From assembly GCF_014640115.1 (NCBI RefSeq), contig NZ_BMGI01000005.1:1-64000 (forward strand): a DNA stretch of 64,000 nt, in the 5' to 3' direction. This DNA comes from Sinisalibacter lacisalsi. Lineage in GTDB: Bacteria; Pseudomonadota; Alphaproteobacteria; Rhodobacterales; Rhodobacteraceae. This document shows positions 37,588-47,862 of the stretch, piece after piece. The notes under the pieces are model-generated. The model saw only the letters and a list, made by a program, of their open reading frames with translations. It had not been told where the DNA came from and made no database searches. Numbering within the stretch: position 1 is the first letter of the stretch; each line of letters starts with the position of its first letter. Both the position numbers and the translations under genes were made by a program.

Positions 37588-38922
37588 TTACCAGTTGTCC
37601 TTGAACCATTTGACCGCCCAGCGCAGGCTTCGGGCCGGGTAGCTCTCGGCGGGGATGTCGAAATCCCACCATTCGTCCTGGGGATGGGCAGCGAAGAGGC
37701 ACAGCCCCACGGCCGAGGCGAAGGCCGCGCCGGTCGCGGCCTGTGGCAGGCCCTGAACGCGCAACGGCCGACCGATGCGCACTTGCTGGCCGAGAATCTT
37801 CGGTGCCAATCCATCTAGGCCCGGAATCTGCGATGCCCCGCCGGTCAATACAATCTGCTGGCTCGGCAGGTGCTCGAAACCGGCGGCATCCAGCCGGTCG
37901 CGCACCTCTTCGAGGATCTCCTCGACCCTTGGCCGCATGATCCCGATCAGCTCCGACCGGCTGACGGTGCGCCGGTCCTTCTCCCAGTCGCCGCTGTCGC
38001 CGCCGATCTCGATCCGCTCACGGTCGTCCATCCCGGTGGCATAGACGCCGCCGTAGAAGGTCTTGATCCTCTCGGCGGTGTTCCAGGGCACCTGCAGGCC
38101 CTTGGAGATATCGGAGGTGACGTGGTCGCCACCAAGGCGCACGCTGTCGGCGTAGATCATGTGTTTCTTGATGAAGATCGAAAGCCCGGTGGAGCCGCCG
38201 CCCATGTCGATGCAGGCCGCGCCCAGTTCCTGCTCGTCCTCCACCAGCGCGGAAATCCCCGCCGCATAGGCCGACGAGGCGATGCCCGCCAGTTCGAGGT
38301 CGCAACGGTTGATACAGTGCAGCACGTTGCGCGCCACGTTGGCATCGACGGTGAGCACGTGCATGTCGACGGAGAGCCGGTTGCCGATCTGCCCGCGCGG
38401 ATCGGACAGCCCGGTGCGGTGATCGAGCGCGAAGTTGACCGGCTGGGCATGGAGCACCTCGCGCCCCTCGCCGATCGGCGGCAGGTCGCAGGCGGCCAGA
38501 ACGCGGGCGATATCGTCCTCGCGCACCGCGCCGCCGGCAAGCTCGATCGAGCCGGCAAGGCCGTAGCTCCTCGGGTTCGCCCCCGCGAAGGTGGCGATGA
38601 CGTGATCGACGCGGGTGTTGGCCATCTTCTGGGCGCCCTGAACGGCGGTGCGGATCGCGCGCTCGGTTTCCTGCATCGCGTCGATCTCGCCGAACCGCAC
38701 CCCGCGCGAGCGCGTGGTGGCGGCGCCGATCACGCGGAACGCCGATTGCCCGGCGAGCGACCCCACGCCATCGGCGGCGCGGAAGGTCTCGGGCCCGTCG
38801 AAGCGGAGCACGAGGCAGCCGATCTTCGAGGTGCCGATATCGAGAATGGCGATCACCCCGCGTTGCATCGCGGCGCGGCGCATCGCGCGCATGGCTCTTT
38901 GTTGCTGGTAAAGCTCGGTCAT
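37588..38922 (-). CDS. ftsA: Cell division protein FtsA
   Basis: Actin-like protein that ties FtsZ to the membrane. The 444-residue protein has a phosphate-binding strand IAILDIGTSKIGCLVLRF near the start. The 1C domain follows, then EQELGAACIDMGGGSTGLSI and IVLTGGASQIPGLDGLAPKI for nucleotide binding. The C-terminus ends in a basic amphipathic helix (ARSLRWAVKWFKDNW), the membrane-targeting tail. Its ATG is six bases after the ftsQ stop. The stop is followed by an intrinsic terminator, which separates it from ftsZ. Confidence 0.95.
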   Translation of the reverse strand: MTELYQQQRAMRAMRRAAMQRGVIAILDIGTSKIGCLVLRFDGPETFRAADGVGSLAGQSAFRVIGAATTRSRGVRFGEIDAMQETERAIRTAVQGAQKMANTRVDHVIATFAGANPRSYGLAGSIELAGGAVREDDIARVLAACDLPPIGEGREVLHAQPVNFALDHRTGLSDPRGQIGNRLSVDMHVLTVDANVARNVLHCINRCDLELAGIASSAYAAGISALVEDEQELGAACIDMGGGSTGLSIFIKKHMIYADSVRLGGDHVTSDISKGLQVPWNTAERIKTFYGGVYATGMDDRERIEIGGDSGDWEKDRRTVSRSELIGIMRPRVEEILEEVRDRLDAAGFEHLPSQQIVLTGGASQIPGLDGLAPKILGQQVRIGRPLRVQGLPQAATGAAFASAVGLCLFAAHPQDEWWDFDIPAESYPARSLRWAVKWFKDNW

Positions 38923-38928
38923 CGGGTC

Positions 38929-39834
38929 TTACTCCAGTGAAAGGCTTCGGATCCGCCGAAGCTCCTCGACCGCCGGCTCGGCGAGGCGGAGCGTCGGGCG
39001 TTGCGGGGTGCGCATGTCGATGTGGGTGACATTGCGGGCGAGTAGGTCCTGCGCCTGATCAAGGGCCAGCACCTGGTCGAGGGCGGCGACCGGCGATACC
39101 TCGGGCAGCAGGATCATCTGGCCATCGGCCAGAACCATGTCCCAGCGCCGCTCGCCGACCCGCACGAGGCCGCGCAGGCGCGCGCCGAGCGGGCCCGCGG
39201 CGCGGATCAGCGCCAGCGCCTCGGCGGCTTCGGCGTCCGCCCCCTGCCCGGCCACCAGCGGCAGATCGGGGCGGGCGCGCCGTTCGGTGACGGAGGCGAC
39301 GCGGTGGCCACTGGCGTCGATCAGTTCGAGCTTGCCCGGCGCGCGCCAGACCAGCGCCGGTTCGCGTTCGCTGATGTTGATCTGCATCACGCCGCCCGGG
39401 CGAATGTGGATATCGACCGCCTCGACCACGTCGAGCGCCGCCACCACCGCCTGCATCCCGGCAAGATCGAGATCGAAGGACGACACCGGGAAATCCACCG
39501 GCAGCAATTCGCGGATCGCCTTGTCGACCACCGGCGAGGCCCCCTCGATCACCATCAGCTTGACCATGAATTCCGGCCGCGTCTCGATCGAGCGGCGGAA
39601 TTCGGCGGTTTTCTCGGCGATGGCGTAGCGGTTGGTGGGGTTGGAGAAATACCAGCCCATCGCGGTGAGGATCAGGAAGGTGGGCACGCCGACCCGCATC
39701 AGCGAACGGTAGAGCGGCGTGAGCCAGAGGCGGTGGAAGCGATAGCGCAGCCGCGAAGGGGCGGGATCGCGGCGCACCGGGGCGGCGCCGTGGCGGGCGC
39801 GCGCGTCGGCGCGGGGGGCCCTCAGCGGTTGCAA
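38929..39834 (-). CDS. ftsQ: Cell division protein FtsQ
   Basis: Bitopic divisome protein. It has a cytoplasmic Arg/Ala-rich N-terminus, one membrane helix ([16 protein letters not shown]), a POTRA domain ([20 protein letters not shown] and [10 protein letters not shown]) and a beta domain with [20 protein letters not shown] near the end. I chose a TTG start at 39834 because GGAGG lies seven bases upstream, inside the end of ddl. The overlap with ddl is 13 bases. A GTG at 39861 would add nine residues but has no binding site. Confidence 0.88.
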   Translation of the reverse strand: MQPLRAPRADARARHGAAPVRRDPAPSRLRYRFHRLWLTPLYRSLMRVGVPTFLILTAMGWYFSNPTNRYAIAEKTAEFRRSIETRPEFMVKLMVIEGASPVVDKAIRELLPVDFPVSSFDLDLAGMQAVVAALDVVEAVDIHIRPGGVMQINISEREPALVWRAPGKLELIDASGHRVASVTERRARPDLPLVAGQGADAEAAEALALIRAAGPLGARLRGLVRVGERRWDMVLADGQMILLPEVSPVAALDQVLALDQAQDLLARNVTHIDMRTPQRPTLRLAEPAVEELRRIRSLSLE

Positions 39835-40742
39835 GAGGCGTCCTCCACCATCCAGGCGCACAGCGGGCCGAAGCCGATGCCCGCCGCCGCCGCCTGCTCG
39901 GGCACCAGCGAGGTGGGGGTCATCCCCGGCTGGGTGTTGGTTTCCAACAGCACCAGCCCGTCGACGCCGCGCGTGTCGTCCCAGCGAAAATCGGTGCGGC
40001 TCACGCCCCGGCAGCCCAGCACCTCGTGCGCGCGCAGGGCGTAATCGAGGCAGTGCAGCTCGATCTCGGGCGGAATCTCGGCCGGGATCACGTGGCGCGA
40101 TCCGCCCTCGGCGTATTTCGCCTCGTAGTCATACCAGCCGTCGGTGACGATCTCGGTCACCGCCAGCGCCCTGTCGCCGACCACGGTGGTGGTCAGTTCG
40201 CGCCCGGGCAGGTAGGCCTCGACCATCATCACCTCGGGGCTGTCCGCGGCCAGATCGGGCGGCGTGTTGGCGCCCTCGGGCACGATGTAGACCCCCACCG
40301 AGGAGCCTTCATTGTAGGGCTTCACCACGTAGGGCGGCGCCATCACGTGGCGGCGGCGGATCGTCTCGGCCGGCCAGAGCCCGCTCTCGGCCACCGGCAG
40401 CCCCTCGGCGCGGAAGGCGATCTTGGCCTTCTCCTTGTCCATCGCGAGGGCGGAGGCGAGCACGCCGGCATGGGTATAGGGAATGCCCATCCACTCGAGG
40501 ATGCCCTGCACGCAGCCATCCTCGCCCCAGCGGCCATGCAGCGCGTTGAAGGCGACATCGGGCTTGATCTCATCGAGGCGCGCGCAGAGATCGGGGCCGG
40601 CATCGACCTCGATCACGTCGTATCCCTCGCCTCGCAGCGCCGCGGCGCATTCCCGCCCCGATGACAGCGACACCTCGCGCTCGGCGGAGGGGCCTCCCAT
40701 CAATACTGCGACCCTGAGGGCTTTCCTGCTCGGTTCGCCCAC
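39822..40742 (-). CDS. ddl: D-alanine--D-alanine ligase
   Basis: ATP-grasp ligase that makes the D-Ala-D-Ala dipeptide for peptidoglycan precursors. The 306-residue protein starts [29 protein letters not shown], the family's ATP/substrate loop, and has [31 protein letters not shown] and [20 protein letters not shown]. It lies between murB and ftsQ in the dcw cluster. Its 3' end contains the ftsQ ribosome binding site. Confidence 0.95.
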   Translation of the reverse strand: MGEPSRKALRVAVLMGGPSAEREVSLSSGRECAAALRGEGYDVIEVDAGPDLCARLDEIKPDVAFNALHGRWGEDGCVQGILEWMGIPYTHAGVLASALAMDKEKAKIAFRAEGLPVAESGLWPAETIRRRHVMAPPYVVKPYNEGSSVGVYIVPEGANTPPDLAADSPEVMMVEAYLPGRELTTTVVGDRALAVTEIVTDGWYDYEAKYAEGGSRHVIPAEIPPEIELHCLDYALRAHEVLGCRGVSRTDFRWDDTRGVDGLVLLETNTQPGMTPTSLVPEQAAAAGIGFGPLCAWMVEDASCNR

Positions 40743-40790
40743 TGTCTGCCTCGTGATCCCGGCCTTATCGCTGGCCGGTGAACAAGCTCG

Positions 40791-41720
40791 TTATTTATCG
40801 GCGGGTTCTCCGACCCGCATGATTTCCCATTCTAGCGTTATACCGGCGTTTTGGAATACCCTTTTTCGAACATCTTCTCCCAGCGCCTCGAGATCGGCCG
40901 CCGTGGCGCCGCCGGTGTTGGTGAGAAAATTCGCGTGCTTGGGGTTCATCTGCGCCCCGCCCAGCCGCGCCCCGCGCATCCCGGCCTCCTCGATCAGCTT
41001 CCAGGCCTTGAGATCGTGCACATCGTCGGCCCGCCCGGTGGAGGAGAACCCGGCGGGGTTGCGGAAGGTCGAGCCGGCGGTGCGGTCCTTCGTCGGCTGG
41101 GTCTCGTCGCGCCGGGCCAGTTGCGCGGCCATGCGCGCCTCCAGTTCGGCCGGGTCGCCCGCGGGCGTGTCGAAGCTGGCGCGGGTGAGCACCCATCCCT
41201 CGGGCAGGGTCGACTGGCGGTAGGCGAAGCGCAGATCCTCCGCCGTGAGCGTGACCACCTCGCCCGAGCGGGTGACGGCGCGGGCCTCGGCGAAGACATC
41301 CGCCACGTAGGTGCCGTAGCACCCTGCGTTCATCCGCACCGCGCCGCCGATGGCGCCGGGAATGGTGCGCAGGAAGGTGAGATCACGCCCCGCCTCGGCC
41401 GCGCGACGGGCGACGTGGGCATCGAGCGCGGCGGCCCCGGCGGTGACGCGGGCACCATCGACCTCGATCGCGTTGAAGCCCCGGCCGAGCCGGATCACCA
41501 CACCGCGAATGCCGCCGTCGCGCACGATCAGGTTGGAGCCCACGCCCATCGGGAACACCGGGATCGCAGGGTCGAGCGCGGCGAGGAAATCGGCCAGATC
41601 CGCCTCGTCGGCGGGCAGGAACAGCGCGTCTGCCGGGCCGCCCACTCGCATCCAGGTGAGCCCGGCGAGGGAGCGGTTCTCGATAATGGTGCCGCGCACG
41701 GGGGGGAGATCGAGGGTCAT
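40791..41720 (-). CDS. murB: UDP-N-acetylenolpyruvoylglucosamine reductase MurB
   Basis: FAD enzyme that reduces the enolpyruvyl group to give UDP-MurNAc. The 309-residue protein has [37 protein letters not shown] (FAD-binding), the GSTFRNPAG loop with the active serine, and [24 protein letters not shown] toward the end. The start at 41720 is by homology ([10 protein letters not shown]). Longer in-frame starts lie over repeat DNA and the binding site is weak. It precedes ddl by 48 bases. Confidence 0.95.
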   Translation of the reverse strand: MTLDLPPVRGTIIENRSLAGLTWMRVGGPADALFLPADEADLADFLAALDPAIPVFPMGVGSNLIVRDGGIRGVVIRLGRGFNAIEVDGARVTAGAAALDAHVARRAAEAGRDLTFLRTIPGAIGGAVRMNAGCYGTYVADVFAEARAVTRSGEVVTLTAEDLRFAYRQSTLPEGWVLTRASFDTPAGDPAELEARMAAQLARRDETQPTKDRTAGSTFRNPAGFSSTGRADDVHDLKAWKLIEEAGMRGARLGGAQMNPKHANFLTNTGGATAADLEALGEDVRKRVFQNAGITLEWEIMRVGEPADK

Positions 41721-41750
41721 GGCCGATGGGTAGCCGGTGGCAGCGGTGCG

Positions 41751-41928
41751 GGCAAGAGTGGTTTCTCCCGCTGCCGCGGGCGGTGCGCGGGAGGGCTGTC
41801 TGGATGATTTCGCGCGAGCAGAGATCAGGAACCCGGCAGGCGTTTGCGGGCGCGCGAACGCCGAGAGGGCGTCGCCCCCTGGTGCTGGCAAGAGGGGTTT
41901 CCCCCGCTGGCGCGGGCGACCCGCGGGG
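41751..41928. repeat. Imperfect direct repeat upstream of murB
   Basis: A segment of about 41 bases at 41751-41791 (GGCAAGAGTGGTTTCTCCCG and onward) recurs at 41887-41928 (GGCAAGAGGGGTTTCCCCCG and onward) with few differences. The second copy runs directly into a family 1 repeat. It suggests a local duplication at the repeat boundary; no function is evident. The region lies between murB and the DUF2484 genes. Confidence 0.5.
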
Positions 41929-41977
41929 GGGGCGCTGCCCCCCGGACCCCCCGAGGTATTTTGGACCCAAGAAGAGG
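41924..41977 (+). repeat. Dispersed intergenic repeat, family 1, complete copy
   Basis: The hairpin GGGGGGGCGCTGCCCCCC is followed by the tail CCGAGGTATTTTGGACCCAA and GAAG. It is nearly identical to the copy upstream of cobT. Here it sits between the DUF2484 gene and murB, both on the minus strand, so it is in the opposite orientation to its neighbours. Confidence 0.75.
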
Positions 41978-41999
41978 CGCCGAATGCGCATGTTCCCGA

Positions 42000-42254
42000 T
42001 CAGCGCAAATGGCGCGCGATCCGTTTGAGCCAGCGCCAGAGGTAGATCACCGGCCAGCGCAGCACCGAGGCGCCGGCGGCGAGCACGAGGAAACCGATGA
42101 GCGGGCCGTTTTGCCACGTCACCCAGCCGAGCAGCGGAATGCCGGTGGCGATCAGCACCCAGGCGGCGGGCCAGTGACCCCGGCGCGAGGGCGTGAGGGC
42201 GATCAGGTTGGCGGCGATCGCCCAGAGGGCGGCCGCGATGAGAGAAGGGGTCAT
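42000..42254 (-). CDS. DUF2484 membrane protein, copy 2
   Basis: An 84-residue membrane protein with three hydrophobic stretches (SLIAAALWAIAANLIALTP, HWPAAWVLIATGIPLLGWV, GPLIGFLVLAAGASVL) and a basic tail. It belongs with DUF2484, small membrane proteins seen between murC and murB in Rhodobacteraceae, of unknown role. It starts MTPSLIAAALWAIAAN and is clearly paralogous to the upstream copy, MTPSLVFAALWVIAAT. Its ATG overlaps the TGA of that copy (ATGA). Confidence 0.8.
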   Translation of the reverse strand: MTPSLIAAALWAIAANLIALTPSRRGHWPAAWVLIATGIPLLGWVTWQNGPLIGFLVLAAGASVLRWPVIYLWRWLKRIARHLR

Positions 42255-42508
42255 TCGTCGGGGATCTCGAGCTTTTCGCCCCGGATCAGCGCGGGGATCG
42301 CCTTGAAGCCGTTGCGAAACAGCGAGGCGAAGGCGAGGAAGGCGGGCAGCGCCCAGAGCCAGCCGTGGTCGACCCCGATCCAGACGATGAGGGCGAGACC
42401 GGCAAGGCCCAGCGCCGCGCCGGGGATGATCTGGCGGCGGATGGGGAGAAAGGCCACGGCGGTGGCGGCGATGACCCAGAGGGCGGCGAAGACGAGGGAG
42501 GGGGTCAT
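42251..42508 (-). CDS. DUF2484 membrane protein, copy 1
   Basis: An 85-residue membrane protein, MTPSLVFAALWVIAATAVAF, then IIPGAALGLAGLALIVWIGV and a further hydrophobic stretch, ending GEKLEIPDE. It is the first of two tandem DUF2484 paralogues and is translationally coupled to the second by a four-base overlap. The position next to murB suggests a role in envelope synthesis or division, but this is only guilt by association. Confidence 0.8.
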   Translation of the reverse strand: MTPSLVFAALWVIAATAVAFLPIRRQIIPGAALGLAGLALIVWIGVDHGWLWALPAFLAFASLFRNGFKAIPALIRGEKLEIPDE

Positions 42509-42567
42509 GGCGGGCCTGCTCTATTGGTTTGCGGGCAGGATGGCGCGGGGTGGGGGTGGTGGCAAGT

Positions 42568-43911
42568 CTAGGATTTCGAGGAAAACACCGAATCCCTGAC
42601 CATCTTGGCGGCTTCCGCGATAGACTTGTTGCCGAATACCGCCACCCCTGCCCCCAATGCCCATTGCGTCGGCACGCCAATCATCGGGAGGGCGAAAGCA
42701 GTCGCTGCAACCAAGCCCATGCGTATCGTGTTTCCGGCAATTTCGCCGCCCATCGCGTAAACTCCACCGACAACGTCGTCGGCATTGTCGCGAGGCCACT
42801 CCTTGAACTTGTTCAGGTAGAGCCGGCCCAGTTTCTCGGCCTTCTCGGCGTCATCAAGGGGCATATTCGGCCCGTCGGGAACGAGAGCCTGCAAGGCTTC
42901 CACCGCGTGGTGGATCGTCGTCAATGTCCGGATCTGGCGCTTGGCCTCTTCCTCGTCGTCGGCGTCGCGATAGTTGCGGTCTTGAAGACGTTTCACTTCC
43001 AACACGATGAACCCGAGGATGGTGCCGAACGTCGGGGGCAGATCGGCGCGGTGGCGCTCCATCGCCTGCTTCGTCGCCTGCACGCGGTCGGGCGCAGCAG
43101 GCGGCAAGGCGGAGATGGTCCTGTCGAGGTCGTCTTCGCCAGTCTCGAACTCCGCCTCGATCCGCGCGATTTCCTCGGCCACCGCTTCGGCGCCCTGTGT
43201 CCAGATATCCTCGTCGATCAGGGCGATCTGGTAGAGGACGGGGGCGGGGATGGGGGGATGGCTGGCGGGGTCGAGCAGGCTTTCATACCAGCGCAGCCAG
43301 AAGGCGTAAGGCGAGCCGGGGCGGGACCAGTCCACGCGGGTGGTGGTCCATTGCTCCTGCAGGGGGTTGGTGTCGGGCCAGAGGGGCCCCCACGGGAGGG
43401 ACGCGCCGTTGTCGACCGCTTCGGCATCGTGGCGGACGGCCTGCCAGACGGAGGTGGCGGCGTCTAAGTTTTTGGCGGAGGTAGCGAAGGCACCGAAAGC
43501 GGAGTCGTCAGCTGTGGAGGCTGCAAGGGAGGCAAAGGCGGATCTAGCGACGGCGCGGGCGGTCGCAGAGCCGACGGCATTTATCGAAGCTCTGGCGGTT
43601 AAGGTAGCTCGCGTTTTATCAGCGAAGGGATCGGCGTCGGCTCTGGACGCATGCTCGTAGGCGGAATCGGTGGCACGCACGATTTCATTGGTTGATGATA
43701 CTGCCGCGACCGACGAAATCAGATTTGCCCGCAAAATTGGCAGCGAAGTCAGCTCACGTTCCTTAGCCTTCTCTGTCTGGCAGTAAACCGCCCACACCGG
43801 CATGACCCGCGCCGCCGCGCGGGCGGCGATGGCGATCGCCACCTCGCGGGGCTGGCCTCCCAGCCAAGCCTCCAGGCTCTCCCGGTCCCTGATATCCGCC
43901 GCACGCGTCAT
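42568..43911 (-). CDS. Unrecognised 447-residue protein inside the dcw cluster
   Basis: I cannot name a function. The N-terminus, TRAADIRDRESLEAWLGGQP REVAIAIAARAAARVMPVWA, looks like a defined helical module. An Ala-rich helical stretch follows (about residues 75-165, many short AxxxA repeats). Next comes a middle block with PWGPLWPDTNPLQEQW, YAFWLRWYESLLDP and VLYQIALIDEDIWTQG, and a charged helical region with the acidic stretch DADDEEEAKRQ. The C-terminal 75 residues have two hydrophobic segments (TIRMGLVAATAFALPMIGVP, QWALGAGVAVFGNKS). I recall similar unnamed proteins, with the same N-terminal and WYE blocks, in other Rhodobacteraceae. It lies between murC and the DUF2484 genes, read with them. 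Confidence 0.65.
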   Translation of the reverse strand: MTRAADIRDRESLEAWLGGQPREVAIAIAARAAARVMPVWAVYCQTEKAKERELTSLPILRANLISSVAAVSSTNEIVRATDSAYEHASRADADPFADKTRATLTARASINAVGSATARAVARSAFASLAASTADDSAFGAFATSAKNLDAATSVWQAVRHDAEAVDNGASLPWGPLWPDTNPLQEQWTTTRVDWSRPGSPYAFWLRWYESLLDPASHPPIPAPVLYQIALIDEDIWTQGAEAVAEEIARIEAEFETGEDDLDRTISALPPAAPDRVQATKQAMERHRADLPPTFGTILGFIVLEVKRLQDRNYRDADDEEEAKRQIRTLTTIHHAVEALQALVPDGPNMPLDDAEKAEKLGRLYLNKFKEWPRDNADDVVGGVYAMGGEIAGNTIRMGLVAATAFALPMIGVPTQWALGAGVAVFGNKSIAEAAKMVRDSVFSSKS

Positions 43912-44077
43912 GGGGGAACCATAGGCGGTTGGCGGGGGCTGTCCAGCGGGGGATGCGCGGGGTTGGGGATGGTTTTGCCGGGCTGAAGCCCGGCCTACGG
44001 CGTCGCGCCGGGGTGGGCTGGCGGCGCCCGCCGGCGCAGGGCTTTGCGGCGGAGGTTCGAAACCGCTTCCCCGGCCC

Positions 44078-45478
44078 CTACCCCTTCAGCCGCGCCCCCA
44101 GCCCGCGCGCCCAGGCCGAGATCGTGCCTGCCCCGAGGCAGACGACGATATCGCCCTCCTGCGCCTCGGCGCGGACGAGGTCGGCCAGCGCCTCTTCGCT
44201 CGCCACCGCGCGGGCGTTGCGGTGGCCGTGGGCGGTGAGGCCGGCGACGAGGTCGTCGCGGCCTGCGCCCTCGATCGGGTCTTCCCCGGCGGCGAAAACG
44301 TCCGAGATCCCGACCACGTCGGCGTCGTTGAAACAGGTGCAGAAATCCTCGAACAGCGAGTGCAGCCGGCTGTAGCGGTGCGGCTGGTGCACCGCGATCA
44401 CCCGGCCCGTCGAGGCCTGGCGCGCGGCGCGCAGCACGGCGGCGATCTCCACCGGGTGGTGGGCGTAATCGTCGATGATCGGCACGCCCTGCCACGCGCC
44501 CACGCGGGTGAAGCGGCGGTTGACGCCCTCGAAACTGGCGAGCGCGGCGCGGATCTCGTCGCGCTTCATGCCCAGGTGCCGCGCCACCGCCACCGCCGCC
44601 AGCGCGTTGGAGACGTTGTGATCGCCCGGCATCGGCAGGGTGCAGCCCTCGATCCGGGTGCCCTCGGCGGCCAGCTCGATATCGAAGCGCGCCGCCCCGC
44701 CCTCGTAGGAGAGGTTCACCGCGCGCACATCGGCTTGCGCGTTGAAGCCGAAGGTCACCACGCGCCGGTCGGTGATCCGCCCCACCAGCGCCTGCACCTC
44801 CGGGTGATCGGTGCAGCACACGGCGAGGCCGTAGAACGGAATGCCGGAGACGAAATCGTGAAAGCCCTGGCGCAGCGCGTCGAAGCTGTGCCAGTGGTCC
44901 ATGTGCTCGGGGTCGATGTTGGTGACCACGGCGATGGTGGCGGGCAGGCGGTTGAAGGTGCCGTCGGACTCGTCGGCCTCCACCACCATCCATTCGCCCT
45001 GCCCCATCCGGGCGTTGGAGCCATAGGCATGGATGACGCCGCCGTTGACCACGGTGGGATCGATCCCGCCCTTGACCAGGAGCTCGGCGATCAGCGTGGT
45101 AGTGGTGGTCTTGCCATGGGTTCCGGCCACCGCGATGTTCGACTTCAACCGCATCAGCTCGGCCAGCATCTCGGCGCGGCGCACCACCGGCAGGCCGCGT
45201 GCGCGGGCCGCGTCAAGCTCGGGGTTGCCGGGCTTGATCGCCGACGAGATCACCACGACCTCGGCCCCTTTGAGGTTCTCGGGCGCCTGGCCGGTGAACA
45301 CCTGCGCGCCAAGCTCTTCCAGCCGCCGGGTGATCGCGCTCGCCTTGAGGTCGGAGCCCTGCACCCGGTAGCCGTGGTTGAGCAGCACCTCGGCGATCCC
45401 AGACATGCCGATACCGCCGATCCCGACGAAGTGGATCGGGCCCATCTCGGTGGGAAGTTTCGTTGCCGCTGCGCACAT
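44078..45478 (-). CDS. murC: UDP-N-acetylmuramate--L-alanine ligase MurC
   Basis: Adds the first amino acid, L-Ala, to UDP-MurNAc. The 466-residue protein has the N-terminal nucleotide fold [18 protein letters not shown], the Mur ligase ATP loop [14 protein letters not shown], the EADESDGTF metal region, and [20 protein letters not shown] with the family-typical DDYxHHP. It starts three bases after the murG stop. The product passes to MurD, MurE and MurF, all in this cluster. Confidence 0.96.
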   Translation of the reverse strand: MCAAATKLPTEMGPIHFVGIGGIGMSGIAEVLLNHGYRVQGSDLKASAITRRLEELGAQVFTGQAPENLKGAEVVVISSAIKPGNPELDAARARGLPVVRRAEMLAELMRLKSNIAVAGTHGKTTTTTLIAELLVKGGIDPTVVNGGVIHAYGSNARMGQGEWMVVEADESDGTFNRLPATIAVVTNIDPEHMDHWHSFDALRQGFHDFVSGIPFYGLAVCCTDHPEVQALVGRITDRRVVTFGFNAQADVRAVNLSYEGGAARFDIELAAEGTRIEGCTLPMPGDHNVSNALAAVAVARHLGMKRDEIRAALASFEGVNRRFTRVGAWQGVPIIDDYAHHPVEIAAVLRAARQASTGRVIAVHQPHRYSRLHSLFEDFCTCFNDADVVGISDVFAAGEDPIEGAGRDDLVAGLTAHGHRNARAVASEEALADLVRAEAQEGDIVVCLGAGTISAWARGLGARLKG

Positions 45479-45481
45479 GGC

Positions 45482-46591
45482 TCACCCCTTCGCGTGCTCG
45501 GCCGCAAGGCCCTCGACAAGCGCCACAAGCGCCTCCGTCGCGTCCGGCCGCCCCTGCCCGAGCGCCGACGCCGCCATTTGCTCGGCCCCCTGCGGATCGC
45601 CCAGCACGAGGGCGATCTGGTCTGAAAGCGCGGCGGCGTCAAGCTTCGTTTCGGGCAGCAGGATCGCCGCACCCGCCTCGACGAGGCCACGGGCGTTGGC
45701 GGTCTGGTGGTCTTCGGTGGCGTAGGGGTAGGGGATCAGGATCGAGGGCCGGCCGATCACGCTGATATCGGCGACCGAGGAGGCGCCGGCGCGGCTGATC
45801 ACCAGTTGTGCCTCGCTCATCCGGCGCGGCAGATCCTCGAAGAAGGGCGAAACCTCGGCGCGGATGCCATGGGCCTCGTAGAAGGCGGCGACCGCCTCGG
45901 CATCCTCGGCGCGCGCCTGCTGGGCGACGCGCAGGTGGGTGCGGATCGCCTCCGGCAGCCGGGCCACCGCCTCGGGCACCGCCTCGGCGAGCGCATGCGC
46001 GCCCTGGCTGCCGCCGATCACGAGAAGCGTCATCGGGTAATCGCCTGGCGGGATGTAGCCCGCGCCCGCGCGCTCGGCCACGGCGGCGCGCACCGGGTTG
46101 CCGGCGTGGAGCGGCCGGGCCCCGGCGGGCATAGGCTCGGTCGGCCATGTGCCGCAGGCGACATGGGCGACGCGCGGCGCGAAGATCCGGTTGACCCGGC
46201 CGAGCACGCCGTTCTGCTCGTGGATCAGCCGGGGCAGGCGCAGCGCCCAGGCGGCGGCGAGCGCGGGGATCGAGGGGTAACCGCCGAAGCCGATCACCAC
46301 GGCGGGCCGGTCGCGCAGCATCCTGAGCACCGCCCCGAGAATGCCGCCGGCGATCCGCAGCGGGACGAAAAGCTTCGCCAGCGCCCCGCCGCGCGCGAAG
46401 GTGGCCGACGAAACCCGCTCGATCTCGACCCCGTCCGGAAAGCCGCCGGCATAGCGCGCGCCGCGCGCGTCGGTCGATAGCCGGACGCGCCAGCCGCGCG
46501 CCAGCATCGCCTCGGCCAGCGCCTGGGCCGGGAACATGTGGCCACCGGTGCCCCCGGCGGCGATCACCAGAAGCGGCGCCCGTGCCGTCAT
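45482..46591 (-). CDS. murG: MurG glycosyltransferase (lipid II synthesis)
   Basis: Transfers GlcNAc from UDP-GlcNAc to lipid I, giving lipid II, on the cytoplasmic face of the membrane. The 369-residue protein starts [29 protein letters not shown] (the glycine-rich loop). It has [40 protein letters not shown], and [17 protein letters not shown] and [14 protein letters not shown] in the UDP-GlcNAc domain. The ATG overlaps the ftsW TGA (ATGA). Confidence 0.96.
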   Translation of the reverse strand: MTARAPLLVIAAGGTGGHMFPAQALAEAMLARGWRVRLSTDARGARYAGGFPDGVEIERVSSATFARGGALAKLFVPLRIAGGILGAVLRMLRDRPAVVIGFGGYPSIPALAAAWALRLPRLIHEQNGVLGRVNRIFAPRVAHVACGTWPTEPMPAGARPLHAGNPVRAAVAERAGAGYIPPGDYPMTLLVIGGSQGAHALAEAVPEAVARLPEAIRTHLRVAQQARAEDAEAVAAFYEAHGIRAEVSPFFEDLPRRMSEAQLVISRAGASSVADISVIGRPSILIPYPYATEDHQTANARGLVEAGAAILLPETKLDAAALSDQIALVLGDPQGAEQMAASALGQGRPDATEALVALVEGLAAEHAKG

Positions 46592-47757
46592 CGCGCCCGC
46601 CCGCCGGTCAGGATGTCGCCGATGCGGCCCTGCGGCCGGGTGCGGGTGAAGGCCAGCAACATGCCCACGGCCAGCCCGGTGGCGATCAGCGAGGAGCCGC
46701 CGTAGCTCACGAAGGGCAGCGTCATGCCCTTGGCCGGCAGCAGGCGCACCGCGACGCCCATGTTGATCAGCGCCTGCACCCCGAGCATCGCCGCAAGCCC
46801 GGTGCCGGCGAGCCGGATGAAGGGATCGCGCTCCTGCACCAGCCGGATCAGGCTGCGCACCACAACGGTGGCGTAGAGCCCGATGATCAGCAGCACCAGC
46901 ACCAGGCCGTATTCCTCCGCCGCCACCGCGATGATGAAATCGGTATGGGCATCGGGCAGCGACCACTTCACCTGCCCCTCGCCAACGCCGACGCCGAAGA
47001 ACCCGCCCTCGCGGATCGCGTTGGTGGCGTAGCCGAGCTGGGTCGTGGGATCGACCTCGGGGTTCAAAAAGCCATCGATCCGGCGGGCGAAATGCTCGGA
47101 GTTCTCGTAGGCCAGCATGCCGCCCAGAACCACCACCGCGGCCACCGCGAGGATCAGCAGGTAGGGCGCGCCGCCGACGAAATACATCACCCCCCAGGCG
47201 AACATCACCAGCGCCGCCTGGCCGAAATCGGGCTGCATCGCGAGGAAGGCCGTCACCACCAGGGTGAGCACCAGCGACATCGTCTTGCCCGGCGGGCCGC
47301 CGATCTCCTGGCTCGCAGCCATCAGCCAGGCCACGGTGATCACGAAGACCGGCTTGAGAAATTCAGACGGCTGCACCGAGGCGAAGCCGAAGCTGAACCA
47401 GCGCACCGCGCCCTTGCCGAAATCGGTGCCGAAGGCGGGCAGCATCACCAGCGCCGCGAAGGCGAGGAAGAAGCCGATCACGGCCAGGCGGCGCAGCATC
47501 TGCGGCCCCAGCATCGTGGTGACGAACATCACCGCGAAAGCCGCGAGACCGAACACCAGCTGCCGCTCGACGTAATGGAACGGCGCAAGCCCGTTGCGCT
47601 CGGCCAGCGGCGGCGAGGCGGCCAGCCCCAGCAGGATGCCGATCGCGAAAAGAAGAAGGATCGAGGAAATCGACCATTTGTCGATCGTGCGCCACCAGCG
47701 CGGCAGGATGGGATCGCCCTCCTGCCGGGGTGCGGCGCCGTATACCATCTCGGTCAT
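46588..47757 (-). CDS. ftsW: Cell division SEDS protein FtsW
   Basis: Polytopic membrane glycosyltransferase that polymerises septal peptidoglycan with FtsI. The 389-residue protein shows about ten hydrophobic helices. The SEDS motifs include [37 protein letters not shown], and the C-terminal [38 protein letters not shown]. The short N-terminal cytoplasmic part ([11 protein letters not shown]) is followed by the first helix. It precedes murG with a four-base overlap. Confidence 0.95.
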   Translation of the reverse strand: MTEMVYGAAPRQEGDPILPRWWRTIDKWSISSILLLFAIGILLGLAASPPLAERNGLAPFHYVERQLVFGLAAFAVMFVTTMLGPQMLRRLAVIGFFLAFAALVMLPAFGTDFGKGAVRWFSFGFASVQPSEFLKPVFVITVAWLMAASQEIGGPPGKTMSLVLTLVVTAFLAMQPDFGQAALVMFAWGVMYFVGGAPYLLILAVAAVVVLGGMLAYENSEHFARRIDGFLNPEVDPTTQLGYATNAIREGGFFGVGVGEGQVKWSLPDAHTDFIIAVAAEEYGLVLVLLIIGLYATVVVRSLIRLVQERDPFIRLAGTGLAAMLGVQALINMGVAVRLLPAKGMTLPFVSYGGSSLIATGLAVGMLLAFTRTRPQGRIGDILTGGRAR

Positions 47758-47862
47758 GTAACCCGCCCGGCGTTTCGCCTGTTGTCGTTCTGCCTCGTTA
47801 CGCCCGGGTTGGCCCCGGGTCGTCAGCCAAGGATAACGTCAAATGCCCGCTCGCGCCAGAGC

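Noticed and set aside
43912-44077. Possible gene between murC and the 447-residue protein.
   Set aside because: The 166 bases are GC-rich without a start, binding site or hairpin of note. I read it as plain intergenic DNA.
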